The notes under the pieces were generated by a model that saw nothing but the letters and a program-made list of their open reading frames with translations, made no database searches and was not told where the DNA came from. A DNA stretch of 64,000 nt, taken from Opitutales bacterium. GTDB taxonomy: Bacteria; Verrucomicrobiota; Verrucomicrobiia; Opitutales; Intestinicryptomonadaceae. Numbering within the stretch: the stretch's first letter is position 1; every line of letters starts with the position of its first letter. Where the stretch lies: NCBI GenBank assembly GCA_015061945.1, contig SUVP01000005.1:90796-154795 (forward strand), written 5' to 3'. The position numbers were made by a program, and so were the translations under genes. Below, piece after piece: positions 19,155 through 27,827 of this stretch.

Positions 19155-19782
19155 TTTCAAGACATCTGTCAGGTGCTGGAATGATATCGGTATTTGGGGA
19201 GACTCAACTTGCCCTCGACTCGTATCGGCAATCCACTGTGCAAATTGCAGTATTTATTCAGATGCAGGGCGAGAACTTTTTGAAAGAGAAATTCCAAAGG
19301 ATTATTTTAAAACGTGGATAGATGAGATAGAAAATAGTGCCGATTTTATCGGTCATACGGGCGAATCGTTTTTTGTATTTAAGTGTGGCGAAAATTTGTT
19401 CGCCTTGCCGATGAAAGTCGTATCTGAAGTGTCGTCTATGCGAATGATTCACAAAATTCCATACCGACGTGGTGGGACGATTGTCGGGCTTGTGAATATC
19501 AATGGAGAGCTTGTTCCAGCAACCGATTTGTTGTCGTTATTTTCATTGCCGACAAAATTGGAAAACCCAAAAAGTATAGTAGTTTGTTCGTTCGGCTTAA
19601 ATCGATTTGCATTTGCAGTCGATTCTGTTCGCGGTATATCTGTCGCCGACGAAAATTCTATCGCAGATGCAGACACATCAGACGCATGGTATGTCGAGAA
19701 AAAATTTACGCTCAATGGCGAGAAAATAATTCTCATAAATTTTGAAATTCTAACAGGAGCAGTGTTGAAAAAAGGATTATGA
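19147..19782 (+). CDS. CheW-domain protein with N-terminal Cys motif (WspD-like)
   Basis: A 211-residue coupling protein. The N-terminal 40 residues hold CWNDIGIWGD, CPRL and HCANCSIYS, a spaced Cys/His set that closely follows the known start of WspD proteins and may bind metal. A CheW domain follows (FFVFKCGENLFALPMKVVSE, TIVGLVNINGELVPATDLL). It sits between the WspB-like and CheA-like genes, overlapping both (8 and 4 bases). WspC, the CheR-type methyltransferase that separates WspB and WspD in Pseudomonas, is missing. Confidence 0.85.
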   Translation: MSSFKTSVRCWNDIGIWGDSTCPRLVSAIHCANCSIYSDAGRELFEREIPKDYFKTWIDEIENSADFIGHTGESFFVFKCGENLFALPMKVVSEVSSMRMIHKIPYRRGGTIVGLVNINGELVPATDLLSLFSLPTKLENPKSIVVCSFGLNRFAFAVDSVRGISVADENSIADADTSDAWYVEKKFTLNGEKIILINFEILTGAVLKKGL

Positions 19783-22382
19783 AAAACGACACTTTTATGC
19801 TCGAACTTTTTTTGAAAGAAGCGTCCGAACATTGTTCGGTTTTGCAAGCGTTGTGTGCTGGTAATGTAGATTCAAAAACGGGAGAACGCTCGGCGACATC
19901 GCTAAAAGGTGCAGGGCGAATGTTAGGTTTAGATAAGTATGCGTCTCTTTGCGAAAAAATAGAAAACTTTTTGCAACGCAATGAAGGTGCGGGGAAATTC
20001 AATTCATCATTTTGTTTTGCAGTAGAAATTCTCTCGAAAATTGCCGAGTGCAAAGTTGACGAAGTTGAAAAATATCTCGAAGAAAATTCTGCAAGATTTG
20101 ACGAAGCGTTGGCTTTCGATTTTCTCGCCGAAGATGTAGCGTCTCCCAATAATTCTACTTTTGAAAACAGCGTTGCCGAAAACAAACAAGACGGACTTCC
20201 GCCGATTGAAGCGTCGATGAAATCGCTATTTTTGGAAGAGGCAAAAAATCATTTATCGTCTATTTCTGAAACGCTCGTAGAACTTGAAGGCGATTTTTCG
20301 AACGCACGCAAGCTCGAAAAATTGATGCGTTCAAGCCATAGTATGAAAGGTGCGTCTCGAGTTGTCGGCTTGTCGGATATTGTAGCGTTTACGCACGAAA
20401 TGGAAAATTGTTTTGTGTCGGCTCAGAAAGCAAAAATTGAATTGAATACAGAATCTCTCGATGTGCTTTTGAGTGCGACAGACTTTCTTTCGGCTCTTTG
20501 TGAAACTGGTTTTGAATCGATGAGTCGCACACGGTACTATTCAATTTTGGAAAATTTGAAACGTGTAGAAAGTGGGAAATTTGACGACATAAAAATTGTA
20601 GCTGAACGTCGTGAAAGTGTCGAACAAACAACTAAAGCAAAACGTGATGATGCATACGTTAGAGTATCGGCAAAAAGCTTGAGTTCGCTCATGGAACTTT
20701 CGGCTGAGATTTTGATTGAAAACCGACGAATAGAAAATTATCGAGAATCGAGTGCGTCGATTAAAGAATCGCAAGAACAGATTGTCCGACAACTCGAAAG
20801 TGCGATGGCATCTATTGAGGGTTCGCAAGGTTCGGATGCGTCGATTGCACGATTAGAGCAGTTGAGAAAATCTATGCGTGCACTTGTTGACTTGTCTCGT
20901 GTTCAGGCAGAATCTCTCGGCGAATATTCTCGCAGAAATGTTATGCTTTCGGGGCGATTATATGCCGAAGTGTCCGCAAGCAGAATGCGTCCGTTCTCCG
21001 ACGGAATAACGATGTTCCCACGTCTTGTTCGAGATTTAGCAAAAGAGTCGGGCAAAAAAATCTCGCTCGAAATTCATGGAAAGGACGTACCTGTCGACCG
21101 TGATGTCCTTGAAAGACTCGAGTCGCCAATAAATCACTTGTTGCGAAATGCGTGCGACCATGGGATTGAATTGACGCAAGAACGTATCGCAAAAGGTAAG
21201 CAAGCAACTGGCAAAATAATTTTGAGTGCATGGCACTCGTCAGGATTTTTAATGCTCCAAATTAAAGATGACGGAGCGGGGCTTAATGAAGAAAAAATCA
21301 GAGCAAAAATTTTAGAGAGAAATTTGGTGTCGGCTGAAATCCTCGAAAAAATGTCGTCTGACGAAGTGTTCGAGTTTTTGTTCTTGCCGAATTTTACAAC
21401 AAAAGAAAATGTAACTGAACTCAGTGGACGTGGTGTTGGGTTAGATGTCGTGCAAACTATGCTTCGTGAAGTCGGCGGGGTTATATCGGTATCGAGTAAG
21501 AAAGACGAAGGTGCAGAATTTGTGATGAAATTGCCAATCACACGTTCGGTAATAAAGTCGCTTACAATTCTCGTTGGGGGAGAGCCGTATGCATTGCCGT
21601 TGGGCAGAGTTTATCGAACATTGAAATTGTCGCCATCGGAAATATTTTCGGAAGATGGTATAAGAATGTTTGAGTTTGAAGGACGCAAAGTAAAACTATT
21701 TTCTGCTTACGAAATTTTAGGTTTAGGGCGTGAACAAGCACATTTATCAAGCGAAGTTTATGTAGTAGTTTTATCAAACAAAACAAATGTTTTCGGTTTT
21801 GAAGTTGATGGCTTGCCAAACGAAGTCGAGCTTGTGGCACGTCCGTTGCATGAAAGTTTAGGTAAGATTCCTTGCGTTTCGGCGGCGTCGCTGAATGAAG
21901 AAGGTTTGCCTGTTCTAATTCTCGATGCTGACGATTTAATGGTGTATGCAGAAAAATTTTCAGAACGTGGATTATCATCAATCAACGAAGTTTTCAGCGA
22001 GACGCAAAAGACAAAGAAATCGGTGTTGGTTGTCGACGATTCTGCAACGGTTAGAGAGACACAACGCAAAATTTTGGAGTCGGAAGGTTTTGATGTAGAT
22101 ACTGCGATAGATGGCGTAGACGGCTGGAACTCTTTTAGACTTTCAAAATACGATATAATCGTAAGCGATGTCGATATGCCGAGAATGACAGGTTTTGAGC
22201 TTGTCGAAAAAATACGTTCTATAAATACAAAAATTCCAATCGTGATAGTATCGTACAAAGACAGAACCGAAGATAGAGCTCGTGGAAGAACTGCTGGTGC
22301 AAACGCATACCTTACAAAAAGTAGTTTCCAAGACGATTCATTTTTGCGTACAATTAGAAGCTTGCTGAAAGTAGAGTCTTGA
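19779..22382 (+). CDS. CheA-type hybrid histidine kinase with receiver (WspE-like)
   Basis: An 867-residue kinase. Two Hpt-like domains come first. The second carries SSHSMKGASRVVGL with phospho-accepting His at about 187. The first has ATSLKGAGRMLGL, with Thr at about 40 where His is expected, so it looks inactive. Dimerisation and ATPase domains follow, with N-box LLRNACDHGIE, G1 KDDGAGL and G2 GRGVGLDVV, then a CheW-like domain and a C-terminal receiver with IIVSDVDMPRMTG (Asp about 797) and Lys in YLTKSS. The layout matches WspE. No separate output regulator (WspR), CheB (WspF) or CheR (WspC) is adjacent. Confidence 0.9.
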   Translation: MKNDTFMLELFLKEASEHCSVLQALCAGNVDSKTGERSATSLKGAGRMLGLDKYASLCEKIENFLQRNEGAGKFNSSFCFAVEILSKIAECKVDEVEKYLEENSARFDEALAFDFLAEDVASPNNSTFENSVAENKQDGLPPIEASMKSLFLEEAKNHLSSISETLVELEGDFSNARKLEKLMRSSHSMKGASRVVGLSDIVAFTHEMENCFVSAQKAKIELNTESLDVLLSATDFLSALCETGFESMSRTRYYSILENLKRVESGKFDDIKIVAERRESVEQTTKAKRDDAYVRVSAKSLSSLMELSAEILIENRRIENYRESSASIKESQEQIVRQLESAMASIEGSQGSDASIARLEQLRKSMRALVDLSRVQAESLGEYSRRNVMLSGRLYAEVSASRMRPFSDGITMFPRLVRDLAKESGKKISLEIHGKDVPVDRDVLERLESPINHLLRNACDHGIELTQERIAKGKQATGKIILSAWHSSGFLMLQIKDDGAGLNEEKIRAKILERNLVSAEILEKMSSDEVFEFLFLPNFTTKENVTELSGRGVGLDVVQTMLREVGGVISVSSKKDEGAEFVMKLPITRSVIKSLTILVGGEPYALPLGRVYRTLKLSPSEIFSEDGIRMFEFEGRKVKLFSAYEILGLGREQAHLSSEVYVVVLSNKTNVFGFEVDGLPNEVELVARPLHESLGKIPCVSAASLNEEGLPVLILDADDLMVYAEKFSERGLSSINEVFSETQKTKKSVLVVDDSATVRETQRKILESEGFDVDTAIDGVDGWNSFRLSKYDIIVSDVDMPRMTGFELVEKIRSINTKIPIVIVSYKDRTEDRARGRTAGANAYLTKSSFQDDSFLRTIRSLLKVES

Positions 22383-22439
22383 CACTAAAAGGTAATTTTT
22401 AATAAAACAGATATTTAAATAATTTACAGGAGAAAAGAA

Positions 22440-23171
22440 ATGTCCGACTACACAGTTATATGTATGAAATGGGGCGATAAGTACGGTGCAGAGTATGTAA
22501 ATCGCTTGTACAATATGTGCGTACGCAACCTCACATTGCCTTTTAAATTTGTCTGTTTCACAGATAATGCTGACGGACTCGACGCAAATATACAATCGCG
22601 TCCACTTCCTGAAATGGATTTACCGCCCGATAGAGAACGTGGTTGGCGTAAGTTATCGTGCTTCCGCAAAGATATCGGGTTGGAAGGCAGGATTCTTTTC
22701 CTCGACCTCGATACTGTTATCGTCTCAAATATTGATGATTACTTTTTGATTGATGGCGATTTTTATGTTATCGAACATTGGCGTCCGTCAAAAAAACACG
22801 GTGTAGGCGAAACAGGTGTATACCGCTACGAAGCTGGTAAAAATCAAGATTTGTACGATTATTTTATGGCGAATATCGAAAAGGTAAAAGCAGAATATCG
22901 CCACGAACAAGCGTATGTAACAGATGTTCTCTCAAAGCGTGGTGTACTCAAATTTTGGCCAAAAAAATGGATGCCCAGTTTTAAGTATAATTGTTTGAGA
23001 GCATTCCCATTGTGCTATTTTTGCGATCCAATCCTTCCACCAGAAGCTAAAATGGTAGTATTCCATGGCAATCCTACGCCCGATCAAGCAATGGCTGGCA
23101 AAACAAAAGGCTGGAAGGGCATTTTCAGGCACGTTCGCACACCGCAATGGCTCAAAGATAATTGGAGATAA
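22440..23171 (+). CDS. glycosyltransferase-like protein
   Basis: A 243-residue soluble protein. FKFVCFTDNADGLDANI, GWRKLSCFRKDIGLEGRILF and LDLDTVIVSNIDDYFLIDGD resemble GT-A nucleotide-sugar transferases; LDLDT carries the DxD-type metal site. VVFHGNPTPDQA is a further conserved-looking block. A strong AGGAG ribosome-binding site precedes the ATG. It follows the Wsp-like kinase gene by 57 bases with no visible terminator and precedes the deacetylase by 13 bases, suggesting a glycan-modifying pair that may share the chemosensory transcript. The acceptor is unknown. Confidence 0.75.
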   Translation: MSDYTVICMKWGDKYGAEYVNRLYNMCVRNLTLPFKFVCFTDNADGLDANIQSRPLPEMDLPPDRERGWRKLSCFRKDIGLEGRILFLDLDTVIVSNIDDYFLIDGDFYVIEHWRPSKKHGVGETGVYRYEAGKNQDLYDYFMANIEKVKAEYRHEQAYVTDVLSKRGVLKFWPKKWMPSFKYNCLRAFPLCYFCDPILPPEAKMVVFHGNPTPDQAMAGKTKGWKGIFRHVRTPQWLKDNWR

Positions 23172-23184
23172 TTAGAATTTAAAT

Positions 23185-23871
23185 ATGAAAAAAAGAGTAT
23201 TGGTTTTAGCACCACATAACGACGACGAAACACTGGGTGTTGGTGCAACAATGGCAAAACACGTCGCAAATGGCGACGAAGTATTTGTGTCGGTCCTTAC
23301 ATCGATTGATGAAAACAATCCGGTGATGAAACCAAATAAGCCTGAAATCCGTGCAGAGACAAAGCAAGCAATGGAAATTTTAGGCGTAAATTACAATAAC
23401 GTAATTTATAGAGATTTACCAAACGTATTGCTCAACGACGAACCAATGTATAAAGTAAACAAGGTCGTTGTTGATGTCGTAAAAGAGGTTGGTCCGGATG
23501 TCTTGTATATTCCATTTATAAACGATTTGCACAAAGACCACAGAGAAATCGTTTATGCCGCCCAAGTGGCAGCTCGCACATGTACCGATTTTGGTAGAAA
23601 TATCAAAGAAGTGATGATGTACGAAACACTTTCTGAAACACACTGGAATATCGAAAGTGTAGAAGGTGGATTCTTGCCAAACGTGTTTAACGAAATTTAC
23701 GATTTTCTCGATTTAAAACTTCAAGCAGTTCAAGCATACAAGAGCCAATTAAAATTCTTCCCAGATGTTCGCAGTGTGGAAGCGTTGCGATCGCTCGCAA
23801 TCGTACGCGGGGCGATAGTTGGTATGCGTGCCGCCGAAGGATTTATGCTTGTGAGAAAATTATCATACTAA
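23185..23871 (+). CDS. PIG-L/LmbE-family deacetylase
   Basis: A 228-residue zinc-dependent N-deacetylase family protein. VLVLAPHNDDETLGVG carries the zinc ligands (usual motif PHPDDE; here PHNDDE), and YIPFINDLHKDHREIV supplies the third histidine region. The family removes acetyl groups from N-acetylglucosamine-type sugars in glycolipids, glycopeptides or polysaccharides. Placed directly after a glycosyltransferase-like gene, it probably acts on the same glycan. A hairpin terminator ends the unit. Confidence 0.88.
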   Translation: MKKRVLVLAPHNDDETLGVGATMAKHVANGDEVFVSVLTSIDENNPVMKPNKPEIRAETKQAMEILGVNYNNVIYRDLPNVLLNDEPMYKVNKVVVDVVKEVGPDVLYIPFINDLHKDHREIVYAAQVAARTCTDFGRNIKEVMMYETLSETHWNIESVEGGFLPNVFNEIYDFLDLKLQAVQAYKSQLKFFPDVRSVEALRSLAIVRGAIVGMRAAEGFMLVRKLSY

Positions 23872-23901
23872 ATTCAAATATATTAGTATTCTATTTTTTT
23901 G

Positions 23902-23937
23902 AAATTGTATTTGTTTTACGCAAATACAATTTTTTTG
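23902..23937 (+). terminator. terminator after deacetylase gene
   Basis: Perfect 12-bp stem AAATTGTATTTG / CAAATACAATTT with a 7-base loop, followed by a short T-run. Confidence 0.85.
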
Positions 23938-23985
23938 TAATTACATAATTACAAAAGATGAGAGAGTGTAATTGTTTTGTAATTG
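23935..23985. promoter_or_regulatory. cluster of TGTAATT half-sites before PEP-CTERM gene
   Basis: An inverted repeat TTGTAATTA-CA-TAATTACAA (23935-23954) is followed by direct TGTAATT copies at 23967-23973 and 23978-23984. Four half-sites in 50 bases look like a multi-site operator for the gene at 24074. The binding protein is unknown. Confidence 0.4.
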
Positions 23986-24073
23986 AGTGTAAGAAAAAGT
24001 TTAAAATATTGTTGACACATATAAGCGTTTATATTTTTCTGTTATATGTAAAATACAAAAAGGAATTTTATAT

Positions 24074-25030
24074 ATGAAAAAAATACTTATATCTACTCTC
24101 GGTTTATTTGCGTGTGCAAGTGCATTCGCAGAAATAAGTGATAATGCCTATGGTGGTAAATTAATCACTGGCGATTATACAGCATCGGAGCTTGTTCAAG
24201 CAAATGGTGGTAGCTCTGAATTTGGTAATTTCACTCTAGATGGTGCAAATATCACTATTACTGATGCTACAGATATCTATGCATCTACACCAGCTGCAAT
24301 GACAGGCAATGGTACGATGACATTAAGAGTTGTAAAAGGAGGGGAAGCTTCAAGTTTGTCGCTCGCAAGTGGTAGCACAGGTTCGTATAAATTTGCTTCA
24401 ACAATTTCTTCCCAAAGCGCTTCTCTTACTATAAATATAGATGAAAACGCAGGTGGTTATTTGTACGCTGAGAGAATTCTCACTCAATCAAGCCCAATAA
24501 CTTTGAATTTAGGCAAAGATTACGCAATTAGAACAAGTGATGAAAATAAAACTATCGATGTTGCTATTACGGACAGTTGGGATATGTATATCAATTCTTC
24601 GGGCGATATATCGGTGGAGTTGGACATTAGAAGTAATGCAACAATGCATTTGAATCTTACAAATGGAGCAAGATTTTATCTCGAGGGTTTGACAAAAATC
24701 CAAAAAAATAATTCAACTGCTAATATCTTTATCCAAAACTCATTGGAAAATGGGGCAATTTTGTTTAATAAAGATATGTTCGTTTCAGGTTATGAATACG
24801 ATGAAGAGTTAGCTTCATATAAAATTGTAGTAAAAAAAGGTGCAAATACGGAAACCATATTATTTTCAGCTATTGAAGGTGTTGATTTGAGCCAGCTTGT
24901 ATGGAGCGATACTCTTGTCGATGGCTATTGGGCATTGTACGGTGTTTCGGCAGTTCCAGAACCAGCAGAGTGGGCGATGATTTTCGGCGCACTCGCACTT
25001 GGCTTGGCAGTTTACAAGCGTCGCAAATAA
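24074..25030 (+). CDS. PEP-CTERM sorting-domain protein
   Basis: A 318-residue exported protein with a signal peptide (MKKILISTLGLFACASAFA). The body is Ser/Thr/Gly/Asn-rich and probably a beta-rich surface protein. The C-terminus has VPEPAEWAMIF, a hydrophobic helix and YKRRK, the PEP-CTERM signal recognised by exosortase, usually for surface proteins in EPS-forming bacteria. The final 25 residues clearly fit this class. No exosortase gene is in the window. Half-site repeats and a TTGACA (24012-24017) lie upstream, but no matching -10 is convincing. Confidence 0.88.
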   Translation: MKKILISTLGLFACASAFAEISDNAYGGKLITGDYTASELVQANGGSSEFGNFTLDGANITITDATDIYASTPAAMTGNGTMTLRVVKGGEASSLSLASGSTGSYKFASTISSQSASLTINIDENAGGYLYAERILTQSSPITLNLGKDYAIRTSDENKTIDVAITDSWDMYINSSGDISVELDIRSNATMHLNLTNGARFYLEGLTKIQKNNSTANIFIQNSLENGAILFNKDMFVSGYEYDEELASYKIVVKKGANTETILFSAIEGVDLSQLVWSDTLVDGYWALYGVSAVPEPAEWAMIFGALALGLAVYKRRK

Positions 25031-25160
25031 CAATAAATTTTTTAAGTCATAAAATTTTAAAGAGAAAAGTTCGCATGGGCTTTTCTCTTTTTCGTAAAGA
25101 ATATGAAAAAATAAAATTTTGGGCTTGCATTGTGTGATTGTGAGTGATTTTCTAAGGATG

Positions 25161-26009
25161 ATGAAGAATTTAGGTGATAAATTGTTGAAAGCAAGAACCG
25201 ATATGGGTATATCTGTACGCGATGCGGCAGTAGCAACAAAATTGCGTATAGATGTTATCGAAAAAATGGAATCGGGTAGCTTTAATATTAAATTGGCTGA
25301 AATATATAAGCGTGGTTTTTTGCATATATATGCAACTTTCTTAAAGCTTGATGCTGATTCAATTATGGAAGAATATACACTCGCTTCCAGTACGGCATCA
25401 GAAGCGTCAAAACGTCGTGTGCTTGCTAATAAAGTTGCACAACAACAAGATGAAGTTGCAGCAAACCAACCACAATTTCAAACGCCAAATACATCAACAG
25501 AATCGCGTTTTGGCGATTCAGATGACGATGAAAAAGAAACTTCGGCAATGGATTTTTCTACAAAGAAAATGGCAGTTGTTATGGGCGGAGTTCTCTTGGC
25601 AGTTGTCTTTATCATTTTGATTGTATCGTCGTTGGTGGGTAAAGATGTCCCAGAAGAAAATCAGGACGTAGCAATGAATGTTGATGTTTCAACACCAACA
25701 ACTTCAGTGCAAACAGGCGGAACATCGGGCTTGAATGAAGTTCCGGCTCAAGATTTGACATTAGTTTTGACAGCACTTGCAGATACATACGTTTTAGTAT
25801 ATCCTGATGTGAAAACACCAGACGGCAAGCCATCTGAAGTATTCTTCACTGGTGCAATGCAAGCTGGCGAACGCAAAGAGTTCCGTTCAAAAGTGCCGAT
25901 TATGGTAAGATTGACCGACGCTGAAAGAATCAAAATTGAAAGAAACGGAAAGGCTCTCGATACAAAAGGTGCAAAAGGTTTGCAGTTGTTCAGAATTGTA
26001 TCGAAATAA
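25161..26009 (+). CDS. RodZ-like membrane protein with HTH and DUF4115-like domain
   Basis: A 282-residue bitopic protein. The N-terminal helix-turn-helix is LGDKLLKARTDMGISVRDAA with KLRIDVIEKMESG. A linker and one TM helix (MAVVMGGVLLAVVFIILIV, about residue 140) follow, then a periplasmic beta domain (LTLVLTALADTYVLVYPDVK) of the kind seen in RodZ, which couples MreB to wall elongation. The ATG at 25161 is chosen over one three bases upstream and a longer extension. An AAGG lies just before it. Other HTH-DUF4115 proteins exist, so a role in rod shape is only likely. Confidence 0.72.
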   Translation: MKNLGDKLLKARTDMGISVRDAAVATKLRIDVIEKMESGSFNIKLAEIYKRGFLHIYATFLKLDADSIMEEYTLASSTASEASKRRVLANKVAQQQDEVAANQPQFQTPNTSTESRFGDSDDDEKETSAMDFSTKKMAVVMGGVLLAVVFIILIVSSLVGKDVPEENQDVAMNVDVSTPTTSVQTGGTSGLNEVPAQDLTLVLTALADTYVLVYPDVKTPDGKPSEVFFTGAMQAGERKEFRSKVPIMVRLTDAERIKIERNGKALDTKGAKGLQLFRIVSK

Positions 26010-26034
26010 TTAAAAAAAAGAGATTTTTCTTTGG

Positions 26035-26064
26035 CGAGCCGACTAAAAAAACGGCTCGTTTTTA
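26035..26064 (+). terminator. terminator after RodZ-like gene
   Basis: Stem CGAGCCG / CGGCTCG (7 bp, 10-base loop) followed by TTTTTATT. Confidence 0.75.
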
Positions 26065-26088
26065 TTAACAATAAAAATAAAAAAAACT

Positions 26089-26382
26089 ATGCTCACACAC
26101 GTTGTAATTTTTAGAACACGCAATAAAGAAAAGGCACCTATGATTCTCGAAGGTTTGGAAACACTCAAGCAAATCGAAGGTGTTAAATTTATCCACATTG
26201 GTGCACCTGTGCCAAGCGAACGTCCAGTTGTTGACGACTTTTTCGACTATGCGTTGGTGGTATCTTTTGAAGATGGTGCAGTAGGGTTGAAACGTTATGC
26301 GGAACACCCAATCCACGTCAACTTTGTCGAAAATTATTTGAAGCCAGCAGGCGGAAAAATCTTAGTTTACGATATTCAATAA
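26089..26382 (+). CDS. Dabb-domain (stress-responsive A/B barrel) protein
   Basis: A 97-residue protein with the Dabb ferredoxin-like alpha/beta-barrel pattern: MLTHVVIFRTRNKEKAP at the start, FDYALVVSFEDGAVGLKRY and AEHPIHVNFVENYLKP. Family members form dimers and have varied or unknown roles. Its TAA is followed directly by the ATG of the CCA-adding enzyme, implying one transcript, though the functional link is unclear. Confidence 0.85.
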   Translation: MLTHVVIFRTRNKEKAPMILEGLETLKQIEGVKFIHIGAPVPSERPVVDDFFDYALVVSFEDGAVGLKRYAEHPIHVNFVENYLKPAGGKILVYDIQ

Positions 26383-27753
26383 ATGCTGAAACTTTCTCCA
26401 AAATATCAGTCGGCATGCTCGTATATATTTGAGTCGGCAAGGCGTTTGGGAGGGAACGCCTACTTTGTAGGTGGTTGCGTTCGCGATGCTTTGCTGGGCG
26501 TAGAATCTAAAGATTTAGATATCGAAATATACGGTATACAACCGCAAGAGTTGGAGAAAATGTTGCGTGCAAATTTCCGAGTCGAAATGGTCGGAAAAAG
26601 TTTCGGCGTGTGGATTCTCAAAGGCTATGATATCGACGTAAGTATTCCACGCAAAGAACGCAAAACTGGCGAAGGGCATAAGGCTTTTGATATAGAGAGC
26701 GACCCATTTTTGCCAATCGACCAAGCGTGTGCAAGGCGTGATTTTACAATCAATGCAATATTATATGATTATCTCGAAGACAAGATAATCGATCCGTACA
26801 ATGGTGTTGAAGATTTGCACAATGGTGTGATTCGCCATACGTCGCCACGTTTTTCGGAAGATCCTTTGCGTGTGTTGCGTGCAATGCAATTTTCGGCTCG
26901 ATTCGATATGCAGGTTGCTCCCGAAACAGTCGAACTTTGCTCGCAGATTCCATTTGAAAATCTCCCGATTGAAAGAGTTTTTGAAGAGTGGAAAAAACTT
27001 TTGTTGAAAGGAAAAAAAATCTCTCGTGGGCTGAACTTTTTGCGAGATTGCGGTTGGATAAAATATTTCCCAGAATTGAATGCGACTGTCGGTTGTCAGC
27101 AAGATCCGCAATGGCATCCGGAGGGCGACGTTTTTACTCACACTGGATTTTGTCTCGACGCATATGCATCGGCACGAACAGGCGATACTCGTGAAGATTT
27201 GATTGTCGGGCTTGCAGTGTTATGCCACGATTTTGGTAAACCACGTTGCACAACGCTCGGCGACGACGGGAAAATCCATTCCCACGGACACGATATTTTG
27301 GGCGTTGTGCCTACACAAAAATTTCTTACACGTTTGACTCGCGAAAAATCGATAATAGATGAAGTCGTGCCGTTGGTCGAACGCCATATGGCTATTCTCG
27401 ATTTGTGGCGAGTGCAAGCTGGCGATTCAGCAATACGCCGTTTAGCTCGAAAAGTTGGGCGTATAGATAGACTCGTGCGTGTAGATTTTGCTGACAGAAA
27501 TGGTCGTGGCGAAAATTATTTTGAAGACGATTCTCCTCAAGGACAATGGATAATCGAACGCGCAACAGCGCTTGCAGTACAAGATTCTGCGCCAAAGCCG
27601 ATAATAATGGGAAGGCATTTGCAATCAATCGGGATGGAACCATCGAGAGAATTCGGCAAGATACTTGCGAGCCTTTACGAAGAACAACTCGACGGAGTTT
27701 TTTCAGATGTCGAAGGTGGAATGGATAGATTACATAAGATGCTTGAAAAGTGA
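26383..27753 (+). CDS. cca: CCA tRNA nucleotidyltransferase / poly(A) polymerase family, with HD domain
   Basis: A 456-residue class II nucleotidyltransferase. FVGGCVRDALLGVESKDLDI gives the catalytic Asp pair (about 43 and 45), ARRDFTINAILYD and IRHTSPRFSEDPLRVLRAMQ are the nucleotide-selection and RNA-binding blocks, and CHDFGKPRCTT is an HD phosphohydrolase site as in E. coli-type Cca. Three of the four tRNA genes in this window do not encode CCA, so such an enzyme is needed. Poly(A) polymerase is the alternative, but the HD domain favours CCA addition and repair. Confidence 0.85.
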   Translation: MLKLSPKYQSACSYIFESARRLGGNAYFVGGCVRDALLGVESKDLDIEIYGIQPQELEKMLRANFRVEMVGKSFGVWILKGYDIDVSIPRKERKTGEGHKAFDIESDPFLPIDQACARRDFTINAILYDYLEDKIIDPYNGVEDLHNGVIRHTSPRFSEDPLRVLRAMQFSARFDMQVAPETVELCSQIPFENLPIERVFEEWKKLLLKGKKISRGLNFLRDCGWIKYFPELNATVGCQQDPQWHPEGDVFTHTGFCLDAYASARTGDTREDLIVGLAVLCHDFGKPRCTTLGDDGKIHSHGHDILGVVPTQKFLTRLTREKSIIDEVVPLVERHMAILDLWRVQAGDSAIRRLARKVGRIDRLVRVDFADRNGRGENYFEDDSPQGQWIIERATALAVQDSAPKPIIMGRHLQSIGMEPSREFGKILASLYEEQLDGVFSDVEGGMDRLHKMLEK

Positions 27754-27827
27754 ATCGACATTTGGCACTATTGAAAAAATTTTTTTAACTTAAAGAATAA
27801 TTTTACGATAATATTTATTTGATACCT

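Noticed and set aside
24012..24048. TTGACA upstream of the PEP-CTERM gene as a promoter
   Set aside because: No acceptable -10 at 16-18 bases; TATATT and TATATG lie at 12 and 31 base spacing.
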